Positions 33,120 through 41,817 of a stretch of 64,000 nucleotides of DNA are shown here, piece by piece (the first letter of the stretch is position 1; each line of letters opens with the position of its first letter). Origin of the DNA: VRUE01 sp963837735 (lineage in GTDB: Bacteria; Actinomycetota; Thermoleophilia; Solirubrobacterales; 70-9); NCBI GenBank assembly GCA_963837735.1, contig CAWIOM010000001.1, forward strand, positions 1-64,000, written 5' to 3'. The notes beneath the pieces are model-generated. The model worked only from the letters and a program-made list of their open reading frames with translations, had not been told where the DNA came from and ran no database searches. A program made the position numbers and the translations under genes.

Positions 33120-35114
33120 CTAGTCAGCGGCGGCCGGCGCCGGGTCCGGCTCGGGAAGGACTTCGGGGGGAGCGGTGAGCAGCACTCGGCAGGGAGCCTT
33201 CATCAGCACGTACTCGGTCGCGGCGCCGATCTCCTCCGGCTTGGCCGCGCCGATCCCACCGAGGCGCGCGCCGCCGCGAATCCTGCTCGGCGGCTCGGCG
33301 CCGACGACGATTGCTTCGGCCTCGTGGCGTCGCGCCGCCTCGACTATCCCGGCGCCGACCTTGCGGGCGCGGACCACCTCCGAGCTGACCTCGACGTCCT
33401 CGTACTCCTCGCCGACCTCGCTGGCCCGCTCCAGCGCCCGTCGGGCGCCCTCCTCGAGCTCGGGCGGCAGCTCGGCGTCCAGGGGCAGGGACAGCGGCAC
33501 CTCGATCACGTAGACGAGATCGAGCCGCGCCTCGCCGTCGCCCATGCCGGCCCCCTCATGCTCGGCCGCGGCAAGGCGGCCGGCGGTCGAGACGATGTCG
33601 TCGTCGAGCTCGGTGCCGAAGATCGGGACGAGGATGTTGCGATAGGAGAGCTCGGGCACCTGCTTGGTCAGGGCCTTCTCGGTGACCGAGACCCGGCTGG
33701 TCAGGCTCGTCCCCTCGAAGACCTTGCGGTAGACGACGTAGAAGAGGAGGCCGAAGACCATCCAGCCGCCGCCGACCCAGCGGGCGGTGTCGTGGAAGGC
33801 GAGCACGCTGAGGAAGGCGAGGCCGCTGACGAGCGCCGCAAGGATCGCCGGCACCGGGACGCTGGCCTCTCCCCAGCGCACGTTCCAGGGGACCCGAAAC
33901 GGGCGCGGCCGGTCGGGCTCGGTGACCCGCAGCCTCAGGATCGAGAGCTGTGCGATCGTGATCGCCAGAGTCGCGCCGAAAGCGTAGATCCCGGCCAGTA
34001 GCTTGACGTTGGTCGGGACCACGAGGCCGATCGCGATCACGCCGGAGATCGCGATCGCGACCTGCGGAGTCGCGTGGCGGGAGCTGAGCTTGCCCAGCCA
34101 GCTGGGGATCTGGCGGTTGATCGCCAGCGTGTAGATGTGGCGGGAGACACCGAGCATCGCCGTCGTCACGGCCCAGAAGAGGACCGGCGCGGCGACCAGG
34201 GCGACGACCCAACGCATCGTTTCGGCGACCCCCGAAGGGTGGAAGGAGGAGACGACGCCGAGCACAGGCGCCTCGACGAATTCGGAGCCGAGCGCGGTGT
34301 GCGGGCCATCGGGGCCGGCGACGACCGGCACCGCCATCAGCGCCACCACCGCCATCCCGGCGTAGACCAGGGGAACGGCAAGGGCGCCGATCGAGACCAC
34401 CCGCTTGAGGTCCCCAGGCTGGACGTCGATGTCGGGAGCGAGGTCGGATGCGGCCTCGATCCCCGCGTAGGCGAGCATCGCGACCACCGAGGCGTAGACG
34501 ATGTCGACGACGCTCGGGTCGGTGAAGAGATCGAGTTGAGCGGTGAGCCGATCGGGGTGGAACACAGCGAGCACGCCGACGGCGATCACCGCGAGCTGCA
34601 GGGCGATGTCGGCAAGGGCGAGCACCGCCAGCCGGCGCTCGCCCCCGCGGCCGGTGATGTTGAGCGCATTGAGCACGCAGGCGGCGACGATCACCAGGGT
34701 GGCGATGCCGATCTCCCAGCCCGGCTCGCCGAGGTCGGCAGAGATCGGCTCCAGGTAGTGGGGCACCGAGATCGCCGCCAGCGCCGCGACGATCAGGTAG
34801 TCGATCAGAATCGCCCAACCGGCGATGAAGGCGATCAGCTCGTTGAATGCGTGGCGAGCGAAGCTCGAGGAGCCGCCCCGCTCGCGAAGCATCGCCCCGC
34901 CCTCGACGTAGCTGAGCGTGGTGACGACGAAGAGCAGGCCGGCGGCGAGGAAGATCAGCGGCGTCAGGCCGAGGCCGCGGTCGGCGACGACGCCGAGCGC
35001 GAAGTAGATCGAGAAGCCGACCGATGAGTAGACGGCGACGAACAGCCCGGGGACGCCGAGGCCGCGTTCGAGCAGCGGCTTCGACTCCGGGCCCCGCTCG
35101 GATCGGTCGCTCAC
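33120..35114 (-). CDS. APC-superfamily permease with C-terminal USP domain (copy A)
   Basis: 664 aa. Twelve helices fill residues ~20-490; GFSIYFALGVVAD and GGSSSFARHAFNELIAFIAG are the APC consensus regions. A USP-like domain follows (~505-650: YRNILVPIFGTELDDDIVST, IVVGAEPPS, VLMKAPCRVLLT). APC plus USP is the architecture of amino-acid permeases and of the K+ importer KimA. Neighbouring RCK genes favour ion transport, but the substrate is not shown by sequence alone. The GTG start overlaps the small membrane gene by 4 bp. Confidence 0.82.
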   Translation of the reverse strand: MSDRSERGPESKPLLERGLGVPGLFVAVYSSVGFSIYFALGVVADRGLGLTPLIFLAAGLLFVVTTLSYVEGGAMLRERGGSSSFARHAFNELIAFIAGWAILIDYLIVAALAAISVPHYLEPISADLGEPGWEIGIATLVIVAACVLNALNITGRGGERRLAVLALADIALQLAVIAVGVLAVFHPDRLTAQLDLFTDPSVVDIVYASVVAMLAYAGIEAASDLAPDIDVQPGDLKRVVSIGALAVPLVYAGMAVVALMAVPVVAGPDGPHTALGSEFVEAPVLGVVSSFHPSGVAETMRWVVALVAAPVLFWAVTTAMLGVSRHIYTLAINRQIPSWLGKLSSRHATPQVAIAISGVIAIGLVVPTNVKLLAGIYAFGATLAITIAQLSILRLRVTEPDRPRPFRVPWNVRWGEASVPVPAILAALVSGLAFLSVLAFHDTARWVGGGWMVFGLLFYVVYRKVFEGTSLTSRVSVTEKALTKQVPELSYRNILVPIFGTELDDDIVSTAGRLAAAEHEGAGMGDGEARLDLVYVIEVPLSLPLDAELPPELEEGARRALERASEVGEEYEDVEVSSEVVRARKVGAGIVEAARRHEAEAIVVGAEPPSRIRGGARLGGIGAAKPEEIGAATEYVLMKAPCRVLLTAPPEVLPEPDPAPAAAD

Positions 35115-35308
35115 CGGGCGCCGGTCCGCTTCGAGATCCAGAGCCGACCTGCGCCGATCGCCAGGAAGAGCACGCCGAGGATCGTGCCGAGCGAGCCCGG
35201 CCCACCGCCGGCGATCAGCGTGCGGACGAGGATCACCAGCCCGACGGCGATGAAGACGAACGAGAAGGCACGGATCGAGCCCTGGTAGATCCGTTCGGGA
35301 GACGACAC
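35111..35308 (-). CDS. Two-helix small membrane protein
   Basis: 65 aa: AFSFVFIAVGLVILVRTLIA and LGTILGVLFLAIGAGRLWI are two membrane helices joined by a Gly-rich turn, with a basic end SKRTGAR. It lies between the two APC-USP genes, 10 bp from the first and overlapping the second (GTGA), so it is probably part of the transporter operon and might be an accessory subunit. No known family recognised. Confidence 0.65.
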   Translation of the reverse strand: MSSPERIYQGSIRAFSFVFIAVGLVILVRTLIAGGGPGSLGTILGVLFLAIGAGRLWISKRTGAR

Positions 35309-35318
35309 CGTGGCGATT

Positions 35319-37217
35319 CTATGCGAGTGCGGGGGCCGGATCGGCGCCCTGCTGGACGCCGCGGTCGGAGACGACGATCACCCGGCAGGGCCGCTCGCCG
35401 AGGACAGTCTGCAGGGTCTTGTTGTAGATCGGCTTGCCGTTCCGGTAGCGCAGGCCGACGACGACCGCGGCGGCGTTGATCTGCTTCGCCTCGTTGGCGA
35501 TCGCGTAGCCCTCCTGGCCCGGCCGGACTCTGTCGACGTGGCCGGTGACGCGTTGCCCGCCGATCAGCTTCGCCTGCTCGATCTTGCTCTGCGCCGCCCC
35601 TTCCTGGTCGGGCAGCTTGGCGTCGAGCGGCAGGTTGGTCGGCACGACCATCATCGAGTGGATGTGGATCCCGCGGCGTCGCTTGGAGGCGAGCTTGACG
35701 GCGGTGGCGACCATCTCCTCGGAGAACGCCTCCTCGTCCTCGAAGGCAACGAGGACGCTGCGGTACTCGATCTCCTCGACCCCGAGCGGCTCGGGCGTGA
35801 CCACCTTTACCGTTTCGGTCAGGGGCAGCCTCTGGTTGCGCCGGTAGAGGACGTAGATCGCGATCCCGAAGACCATCCAGCCGACGCCGACGGCCAGCGT
35901 GGTCGGGTTGAGCACCATGACGACGATCCAGGCCGAGAAGGTGCCGAGCCCGCCGAGAACCGCCGTGAGCGGCACGTCGAAGCCGAAGGCGTGCACGTTG
36001 AGGGGCGGTTTCCAGGGCCTCTCCTCCCCTGATTGCCGCCGCCGCAGCTGAATCACGGCAACGTGGGCGATCGTGAAGGAGAGCATCGCCCCGAACGAGT
36101 AGAGCGTGGCGAGGAAGTCGGCCTGACCCGGGATCAGGGTGATCATCGCCAGCCCGGCGAAGACGAGGATGGCGATGTAGGGGGTGCGGTAGCGCGGGTG
36201 GACCTGGCGCAGCCCCTCGGGGAGCTGGCGGTGCTGGCCCATGGAGTAGGTGAGGCGGGACACTCCGATCAGGCCGGCGTTTGTGGCGATCACCAGGATC
36301 ACCGCGGCGAGGATGCCGACGTAAAAGCGGAGGATTTCGGTCAGCCCGTGGCCGATTCCGAGGTTCTCGACGATGCCGAGGATCGGGTCGCTGGCGAACT
36401 CGGAGCCGAGCGCCGTCGAGTAGTGGCCGGCGGCGTCCTGGGTGACCGGCATCGCCGAGAGCGCGACGATCGGGATCAGCAGATAGAGGCCGAGAACGGC
36501 GGCCACGGTCAGGCCGACGCTGCGAGGGATCGTCCTCGCCGCGTCCTTGGCCTCCTCGGCCATGTTGGAGATCGTCTCGATCCCGGTGTAGGCGATCATC
36601 CCGACCGCGACCCCGAGCGCGAAGTCGCTCCAGGTCGGGGCGACGCCGAGATGGACGTTGTCGATCAGGACTTCGGGGCTGAGGACGAGGAAGATGCCGA
36701 TGCCGACGAGCACGACCTGGGTGGCGAGGTCGGAGACGGCGAGGATGAGGTTCAATTTCGCCGACTCCTCCGTGCCGCGGATGTTGATCAGCGCCAGGAC
36801 CGCGATCACGACCGCGCCGCCGATGATGTCCCCCGGCGCCTCCCCGAGCGGGCCCCAGAAGACGGCCAGGTAGTGGGGCACGAAGTAGGCCGAGATCGCG
36901 ACCGTGATCGTGTAGTTGAGCATCTGGCCCCAGGCGGCGACGAAGCTGACCAACTCGTTGAAGGCGTGGCGGGCGAAGCTCGAGGAGCCACCGGCCTCCG
37001 GGTACATCACGGTCGCCTCGGCGTAGGTGGCGGCGGTGGCGGCGAAGATCAGACCGGAGATGATGAAGGCGATCGGGGTGAGGCCGAGGGCGAACGCGGC
37101 GGTGACCCCGAGCGCGTAGTAGATCGACGAGCCGACGTTGCCGTAGGCGGCCGAGAACAGGGCGCCGACGCCGTGGACGCGACTCAGCGATTCGTCCCTG
37201 GGTATGCGCTGCGCCAT
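35319..37217 (-). CDS. APC-superfamily permease with C-terminal USP domain (copy B)
   Basis: 632 aa, same architecture as copy A: helices ~15-470 (GSSIYYALGVTAAFALGLTP, GGSSSFARHAFNELVSFVA, YTGIETISNMAEEAKDAART) and USP domain ~490-615 (YRSVLVAFEDEEAFSEEMV, VVVGLRYRNGKPIYN, PCRVIVVSD). The two copies share blocks in the same order, so they are paralogs, but the USP halves differ more than the membrane parts. Its ATG abuts the stop of the oxidase gene. Could form a pair or serve different substrates. Confidence 0.82.
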   Translation of the reverse strand: MAQRIPRDESLSRVHGVGALFSAAYGNVGSSIYYALGVTAAFALGLTPIAFIISGLIFAATAATYAEATVMYPEAGGSSSFARHAFNELVSFVAAWGQMLNYTITVAISAYFVPHYLAVFWGPLGEAPGDIIGGAVVIAVLALINIRGTEESAKLNLILAVSDLATQVVLVGIGIFLVLSPEVLIDNVHLGVAPTWSDFALGVAVGMIAYTGIETISNMAEEAKDAARTIPRSVGLTVAAVLGLYLLIPIVALSAMPVTQDAAGHYSTALGSEFASDPILGIVENLGIGHGLTEILRFYVGILAAVILVIATNAGLIGVSRLTYSMGQHRQLPEGLRQVHPRYRTPYIAILVFAGLAMITLIPGQADFLATLYSFGAMLSFTIAHVAVIQLRRRQSGEERPWKPPLNVHAFGFDVPLTAVLGGLGTFSAWIVVMVLNPTTLAVGVGWMVFGIAIYVLYRRNQRLPLTETVKVVTPEPLGVEEIEYRSVLVAFEDEEAFSEEMVATAVKLASKRRRGIHIHSMMVVPTNLPLDAKLPDQEGAAQSKIEQAKLIGGQRVTGHVDRVRPGQEGYAIANEAKQINAAAVVVGLRYRNGKPIYNKTLQTVLGERPCRVIVVSDRGVQQGADPAPALA

Positions 37218-38291
37218 CTAGTGCAGTTTCCTCTGCACGTGGGCTCGGGTCAGCTCGCCGGGCGACGCGCAGCCGCAGAGCAGGAGGGTCAGCTCGAGCT
37301 CTTCGCGGAAGATCTCGAGCACCCGCGCGACCCCCGCCTCGCCGCCCACCGCCAGACCCCAGAGCGCCGGGCGCCCGACGAGCACCGCGTCGGCGCCGAG
37401 GGCGAGGGCGATCCCGACGTCGGCGCCGCGGCGTATGCCGCCGTCGACGAGGACCGTGCCGCGGCCGGCGACGGCCGCCACCGCCTCCTCGAGGACATCG
37501 GCTGTGGCGGCCACGCGATCGAGCTGGCGCCCGCCGTGGTTGGAGACGACGATGCCGGCGGCGCCGTGCTCGATCGCGAGGGCGGCGTCCTCGGCGGTGT
37601 GGATCCCCTTGACGAGGACCGGCAGCCGGCAATCGGCGGCGAGCGCGCCGAGGTCCTCCCAGCCCAGGCCGGGGTCGATCAGCCCGAACGCCTCGGCGAC
37701 CGTGATCGAGCGCCCATCGCCGAGCGCCGCCTCGACGCTGGGGATGCCGAGTCCCTCGGGGAGCGCGAAGCCGGTGCGGCTGTCGCGCTCGCGATTGCCG
37801 GCCCGGGGAGCGTCGACGGTGACGAGGATCGCCTCGAAACCGGAGTCGATTGCCTGGTCCATCAACGCCCTCGTCACGCCCGCGTCGGTGAAGCAGTAGA
37901 GCTGGAATAGATGGCGGCCGGCCGGGGCGGCCTCGGCGACCTGAGCGGGCAGGGAGGTGGCCAGGGTCGAGAGGCAGATCGCCGTTCCGGCCGCCGACGC
38001 GGCGCGCGCCATCGCCACCTCGCCCTCGGGGTCGACCATGCGCTGGAAGGCGACCGGGGCGACCAGGACCGGCATCGAGAGCTCGCCGCCGAGCACCTCG
38101 CAGCGAGCGCTCCAGGACCGGTTGCCCGCCAGCACCCGCGGCCGCAGCTGCCAGCGACTCCAGGCGGCGACGTTGTCGCGCAGCGTCGCCTCGTCCCCGG
38201 CGCCGCCGGCGAAGTAGCCGAGCACGCCGGCCTCGAGCTTCTCGGACGCGACCCGCTCGAAGTCGGCGACGTTGACAAGACCCTCAATCAC
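37218..38291 (-). CDS. FMN-dependent alpha-hydroxy-acid oxidase family protein
   Basis: 357 aa. LGYFAGGAGDEATLRDN, VAPVAFQRMVDPEGEVAMAR, STLATS, FQLYCFTD, VTVDAPRAGNRERD, VKGIHTAEDA, VVSNHGGRQLD (catalytic His-Gly-Gly-Arg) and LVDGGIRRGADVGIALALGA are the TIM-barrel motifs of glycolate/lactate oxidases. The substrate could be lactate, glycolate or another 2-hydroxy acid. It is the first gene of the minus-strand run leading into the APC-USP/RCK genes (ATG of copy B directly follows its stop). A REP-like double hairpin lies upstream. Confidence 0.85.
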   Translation of the reverse strand: MIEGLVNVADFERVASEKLEAGVLGYFAGGAGDEATLRDNVAAWSRWQLRPRVLAGNRSWSARCEVLGGELSMPVLVAPVAFQRMVDPEGEVAMARAASAAGTAICLSTLATSLPAQVAEAAPAGRHLFQLYCFTDAGVTRALMDQAIDSGFEAILVTVDAPRAGNRERDSRTGFALPEGLGIPSVEAALGDGRSITVAEAFGLIDPGLGWEDLGALAADCRLPVLVKGIHTAEDAALAIEHGAAGIVVSNHGGRQLDRVAATADVLEEAVAAVAGRGTVLVDGGIRRGADVGIALALGADAVLVGRPALWGLAVGGEAGVARVLEIFREELELTLLLCGCASPGELTRAHVQRKLH

Positions 38292-38364
38292 GACCGGCGA
38301 CCCTAGCTGCTATCAGCCACGGAGGCGCCTGCATCCGGTCCCGATCGCCCGCCTCAAGCCGCCG

Positions 38365-38485
38365 GTCGGGAGGGGTCAGGTGCCCCTCCCGGCGGCTTGT
38401 AACTTTTTGCGTGAGCCTGCGGCGCCAGCCAGCCGGCTGTTCACCGAAAAGTTTGAGCCGGGAGGGGTGCCTGACCCCTCCCGAC
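38365..38485. repeat. REP/BIME-like double hairpin element
   Basis: A ~121-bp imperfect palindrome between hppA and the oxidase gene. Each arm is itself a hairpin with stem GGGAGGGG/CCCCTCCC: left 38368-38375/38383-38390, right 38460-38467/38475-38482, with loops TCAGGTG and TGCCTGA. The arms are inverted copies (GGGGTCAGG.. versus ..CCTGACCCC), and AACTTTT / AAAAGTT (~38401-38453) is also inverted. This is the layout of paired REP sequences or a short MITE. It may also terminate hppA transcription. Copy number elsewhere in the genome is unknown. Confidence 0.7.
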
Positions 38486-38493
38486 CCGACTCC

Positions 38494-40575
38494 CTAGAAG
38501 TGAACGATCGGGATGATCAGGATCGCGACGATGTTGGCCACCTTGATCATCGGGTTGATCGCCGGGCCTGCCGTGTCCTTGTAGGGATCGCCGACGGTGT
38601 CGCCGGTCACCGAGGCTTCATGGGCCGGTGAGCCTTTGCCGCCGTGAGCGCCGTCCTCGATCAGCTTCTTCGCGTTGTCCCAGGCGCCGCCGCCGGCGGT
38701 CATCGAGATCGCGGCGAAGAGGCCGACGACGATGACGCCGATCAGCAGGCCGCCGAGCGCATCGACGCTGAGCAGGCCGACGATCACCGGGACGATGATC
38801 GGAACAAGCGCCGGCAGGATCATCTCTTTCTGCGCCGCGAGGGTGACGATGCTGACCGTCTCGGCGTAGTCGGGTTTTTCGGTCCCCTCCATGATCCCGG
38901 GGTGCTCGCGGAACTGTTTGCGGACCTGCTCGACGACCTGCCCGCCGGCGCGGCCGACGGCCTCGATCGCGAAGGCCACGAACAGGTAGACCATCATCCC
39001 GCCGATGATCAGGCCGATCAGCACGTCGGGCGAGGTCAGGTTGAAGAGGCCGTTGAGGTCGAACCCTGACGGCGCTTCTTCGGCGAGCTCGCTCTTGAAC
39101 GCGGCGAAGAGAACCAGGGCGGCGAGGGCGGCGGAGCCGATCGCGTAGCCCTTGGTCACAGCCTTGGTCGTGTTGCCGACCGCGTCCAGCGGGTCGGTGA
39201 CGTTGCGGACGTCTTCGGGCAGATCCGCCATCTCGGCGATGCCGCCGGCGTTGTCGGTGATCGGCCCGAAGGCATCGAGGGCGACGATCAGCCCGCAGAG
39301 CGAGAGCTGTGCCATCACGGCGATGCCGATGCCGTAGATGCCGGCGAGCTCGTTGGCGCCGAGAATCGCCAGGGCCAGGACCAGCGCCGGAGCGGCTGTG
39401 GACTGAAAGCCCTGGGCGAGCCCCTGGATGATGTTCGTCGCGTGCCCGGTCTCCGAGGCCGCGGCGATCGACTTCACCGGCCGGAACCGGGTTGACGTAT
39501 AAAATTCGGTAATCACGAACAGCAGCGCCGTCACGGCGACGCCGATCACGGCGCAGAGCCAGAGGTCGGTGACGCTGACCGCGGTCGCCGCGGTGTCGAG
39601 GACGCCGATCCGCAGCGGTTCGCTCATCATCCAATCGGTGATCGGGTAGAAGGCCGCGATCGAGAGGATCCCGGCGAGGATCACGCCCTGGTAGAGGGCG
39701 CCCTCGACCCGGTCGGTCTTGGTCCGCACGACGAGCGCGCCGACGATCGAGGCGATGATCGCGACGGCGCCGATCACCAGCGGGTAGATCGCGACCTCGC
39801 GGGCAAAGTCGCCGTTGAAGGTGAGGACGCCGAGCAACATCACGGCGACCGAGGTGACCGCGTAGGTCTCGAAGAGGTCGGCGGCCATGCCGGCACAGTC
39901 GCCGACGTTGTCGCCGACGTTGTCGGCGATCACGGCCGGGTTGCGCGGGTCGTCCTCGGGAATCCCCGCCTCGACCTTGCCGACCAGGTCGGCGCCGACG
40001 TCGGCGGCCTTGGTGAAGATGCCGCCGCCCAGCCTCGCGAAGACCGAGATCAGCGAGCCGCCGAAGCCGAGGCCGATCAGCGCGTCGACGGCCTCCTTGT
40101 CGGTGCTGCCGGTGACGATCAGGACTCCGTAGTAGCCGGCGACGCCGAGCAGCGCCAGGCCGACGACCAGGAGGCCGGTCACCGAGCCGCCTTTGAAGGC
40201 GACGTCAAGCGCCGGCGGCACGCCGCCGCGGGCCGCCTCGGCGACCCTGGCGTTGGCGCGCACCGAGACGTTCATGCCGATGAACCCGGTGGCGCCCGAG
40301 AGGACGCCGCCGATCACGAAGCCGATCGCGGTCTTGTAGTCCTGCAGCAGCCAGAGCACGATCGCGATCGGCCCGGCGACCGCGGCGATGATCATGTACT
40401 GGCGGTTGAGATAGGCCTTCGCCCCCTCCTGCACCGCGCCCGAGATTTCCTGCATGCGGTCGTTCCCGGGCGACTTTGCGAGCAGGCGCTGGGTGACGAT
40501 GAGTCCGTATATAACCGCCGCCCCCGCGCAGACGAGCGCGACGACGACTCCGTATTCGGTCAAGAAGTCGGTCAA
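38494..40575 (-). CDS. hppA: Membrane-bound proton-translocating pyrophosphatase
   Basis: 693 aa, TTG start, about 16 membrane helices. GGGIFTKAADVGADLVGKVE (PPi-binding), DNVGDNVGDCAGMAADLFETY and DTVGDPYKDTAGPAINP are hallmark motifs. GNTTKAVTKGYAIGSAAL carries Lys at the position that distinguishes K+-independent enzymes (Ala in K+-dependent ones), so this should be the K+-independent H+ pump. Hydrolyses PPi to pump H+. It follows the Rex/YbdK genes on the same strand (48 bp gap); AGAGGAAG before TTG fits a ribosome site. Confidence 0.9.
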   Translation of the reverse strand: MTDFLTEYGVVVALVCAGAAVIYGLIVTQRLLAKSPGNDRMQEISGAVQEGAKAYLNRQYMIIAAVAGPIAIVLWLLQDYKTAIGFVIGGVLSGATGFIGMNVSVRANARVAEAARGGVPPALDVAFKGGSVTGLLVVGLALLGVAGYYGVLIVTGSTDKEAVDALIGLGFGGSLISVFARLGGGIFTKAADVGADLVGKVEAGIPEDDPRNPAVIADNVGDNVGDCAGMAADLFETYAVTSVAVMLLGVLTFNGDFAREVAIYPLVIGAVAIIASIVGALVVRTKTDRVEGALYQGVILAGILSIAAFYPITDWMMSEPLRIGVLDTAATAVSVTDLWLCAVIGVAVTALLFVITEFYTSTRFRPVKSIAAASETGHATNIIQGLAQGFQSTAAPALVLALAILGANELAGIYGIGIAVMAQLSLCGLIVALDAFGPITDNAGGIAEMADLPEDVRNVTDPLDAVGNTTKAVTKGYAIGSAALAALVLFAAFKSELAEEAPSGFDLNGLFNLTSPDVLIGLIIGGMMVYLFVAFAIEAVGRAGGQVVEQVRKQFREHPGIMEGTEKPDYAETVSIVTLAAQKEMILPALVPIIVPVIVGLLSVDALGGLLIGVIVVGLFAAISMTAGGGAWDNAKKLIEDGAHGGKGSPAHEASVTGDTVGDPYKDTAGPAINPMIKVANIVAILIIPIVHF

Positions 40576-40623
40576 GTTTCTTCCTCTTTGGCTGGTTTAG
40601 CTGCGTTTCAGCGGCGCGAAAGC

Positions 40624-41781
40624 TTATCTAGGCGCGCTGACATCGGCGGTGTAGGTCCGCTGCGTCTCCGTAACGGCCTCCCGGTAAATGTCCTCAATCG
40701 AGACACCTGCATCGAGCGCCTGGCGCGCGCGCTGGGCCCCGTTCCTGGCGGGAAGGTCTACCTGAATGCCGAGTTGCGTGCGTGCCGGCTCGGTCCAAGC
40801 GAGCAGCTTCTCGAGCACCGCCCTCGTCTCGATCACCTCGGCGCCGGCGCGGAAGTCGATCATCTGGCCGCTCATTCCGTGGCGGATCGCCCGCCAGAGG
40901 TTCTCCTCGATCTCGCGGTCGGCGAGCGGGCTCCCCGCCCCGTCGTAGCCGTGCTCGTCATAGGAGAGCGCCGCCTGCGCGATGCAGGCTGCGATCAGGC
41001 CGGCGAGGGCCGTCGACTCCTCGCCGCCAGTCTGCGCATCGCAGATCCGCACCTCGACCGTGCCGAAGGTGTGGTGCGGCCTGACGCTCCACCAGAGCTG
41101 GGTCGACTCGACCGCCGTCCCGGTCCGCTCGAGCATGCGGACGAAGTCCTCGTATGTGTCCCAGTCGGCGAACGGGCTGGGGACCCCGCAGCGCGGGAAG
41201 GTGCGCGTGAAGATCTCGGTGCGGACCGTGTGCAGGCCGCTGTCGCGGCGATCGAGGAAGGGCGAGTTGGCGGAGGCGGCGAGCAGGATCGGCAGCAGCT
41301 CGCGCAACCGGTCGCAGACGGCGATCGCCCGGTCGGCGCCGCGCACCCCCATGTGGACGTGCAGGCTCCAGGTGTTGTTGCGCTGCGCGACCCAGCCGAG
41401 TTCCTCCTTGAGCCGGTTGTAGTGGGGCGTGTCGATGATCCGCTGGTGGAGATAGTCGGCCCAGGGGTGGGTTCCGGTCGCGGCCAGCGCCAGGCCCATG
41501 TCGCGGACGACCCCGAAGAGCCTGTTGCGGCGGTCCTGCTGGGCGGCGACCGCGCCGGCGAAGGTCTCCGAGCGACCGGAGCGGATCTCGACCTCGGAGG
41601 CGATCAGCTCGCCGGCCGCCGCCTCGGCCAGGACCTCGTCCTGCCGGCAGGCGGCGTAGACATCCTCGAAGCGGTGCTCGAGCTCGAGCGTCTCCGGATT
41701 GACGATCGCAAACTCCTCCTCCAACCCGATCGTGAAGTCGGTCGAGTCTTCGAAGGTCTGGCGGGCGCGGTCGAGGTCCAG
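40624..41781 (-). CDS. YbdK/GCS2-family carboxylate-amine ligase
   Basis: The family N-terminus FTIGLEEEFAIVNPETLELE is encoded, but the only ordinary in-frame start, TTG 41724, lies inside it (at the L before EEEF). Upstream codons back to the rex stop offer only CTG 41781 (LDLDRARQTFEDSTDFTIG) or ATC, so I use CTG. Other motifs: AATGTHPWADYLHQRI, NNTWSLHVHMGVRGAD, ANSPFLDRRDSGLHTVRTE and VEVRICDAQT. Members join glutamate-like acids to amines (YbdK, EgtA). Rex lies directly upstream in the same frame, separated only by its TGA. Confidence 0.78.
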   Translation of the reverse strand: MDLDRARQTFEDSTDFTIGLEEEFAIVNPETLELEHRFEDVYAACRQDEVLAEAAAGELIASEVEIRSGRSETFAGAVAAQQDRRNRLFGVVRDMGLALAATGTHPWADYLHQRIIDTPHYNRLKEELGWVAQRNNTWSLHVHMGVRGADRAIAVCDRLRELLPILLAASANSPFLDRRDSGLHTVRTEIFTRTFPRCGVPSPFADWDTYEDFVRMLERTGTAVESTQLWWSVRPHHTFGTVEVRICDAQTGGEESTALAGLIAACIAQAALSYDEHGYDGAGSPLADREIEENLWRAIRHGMSGQMIDFRAGAEVIETRAVLEKLLAWTEPARTQLGIQVDLPARNGAQRARQALDAGVSIEDIYREAVTETQRTYTADVSAPR

Positions 41782-41817
41782 GGCGGAGATGACCGAAACC
41801 CTACGAGAAAGGCCGGC

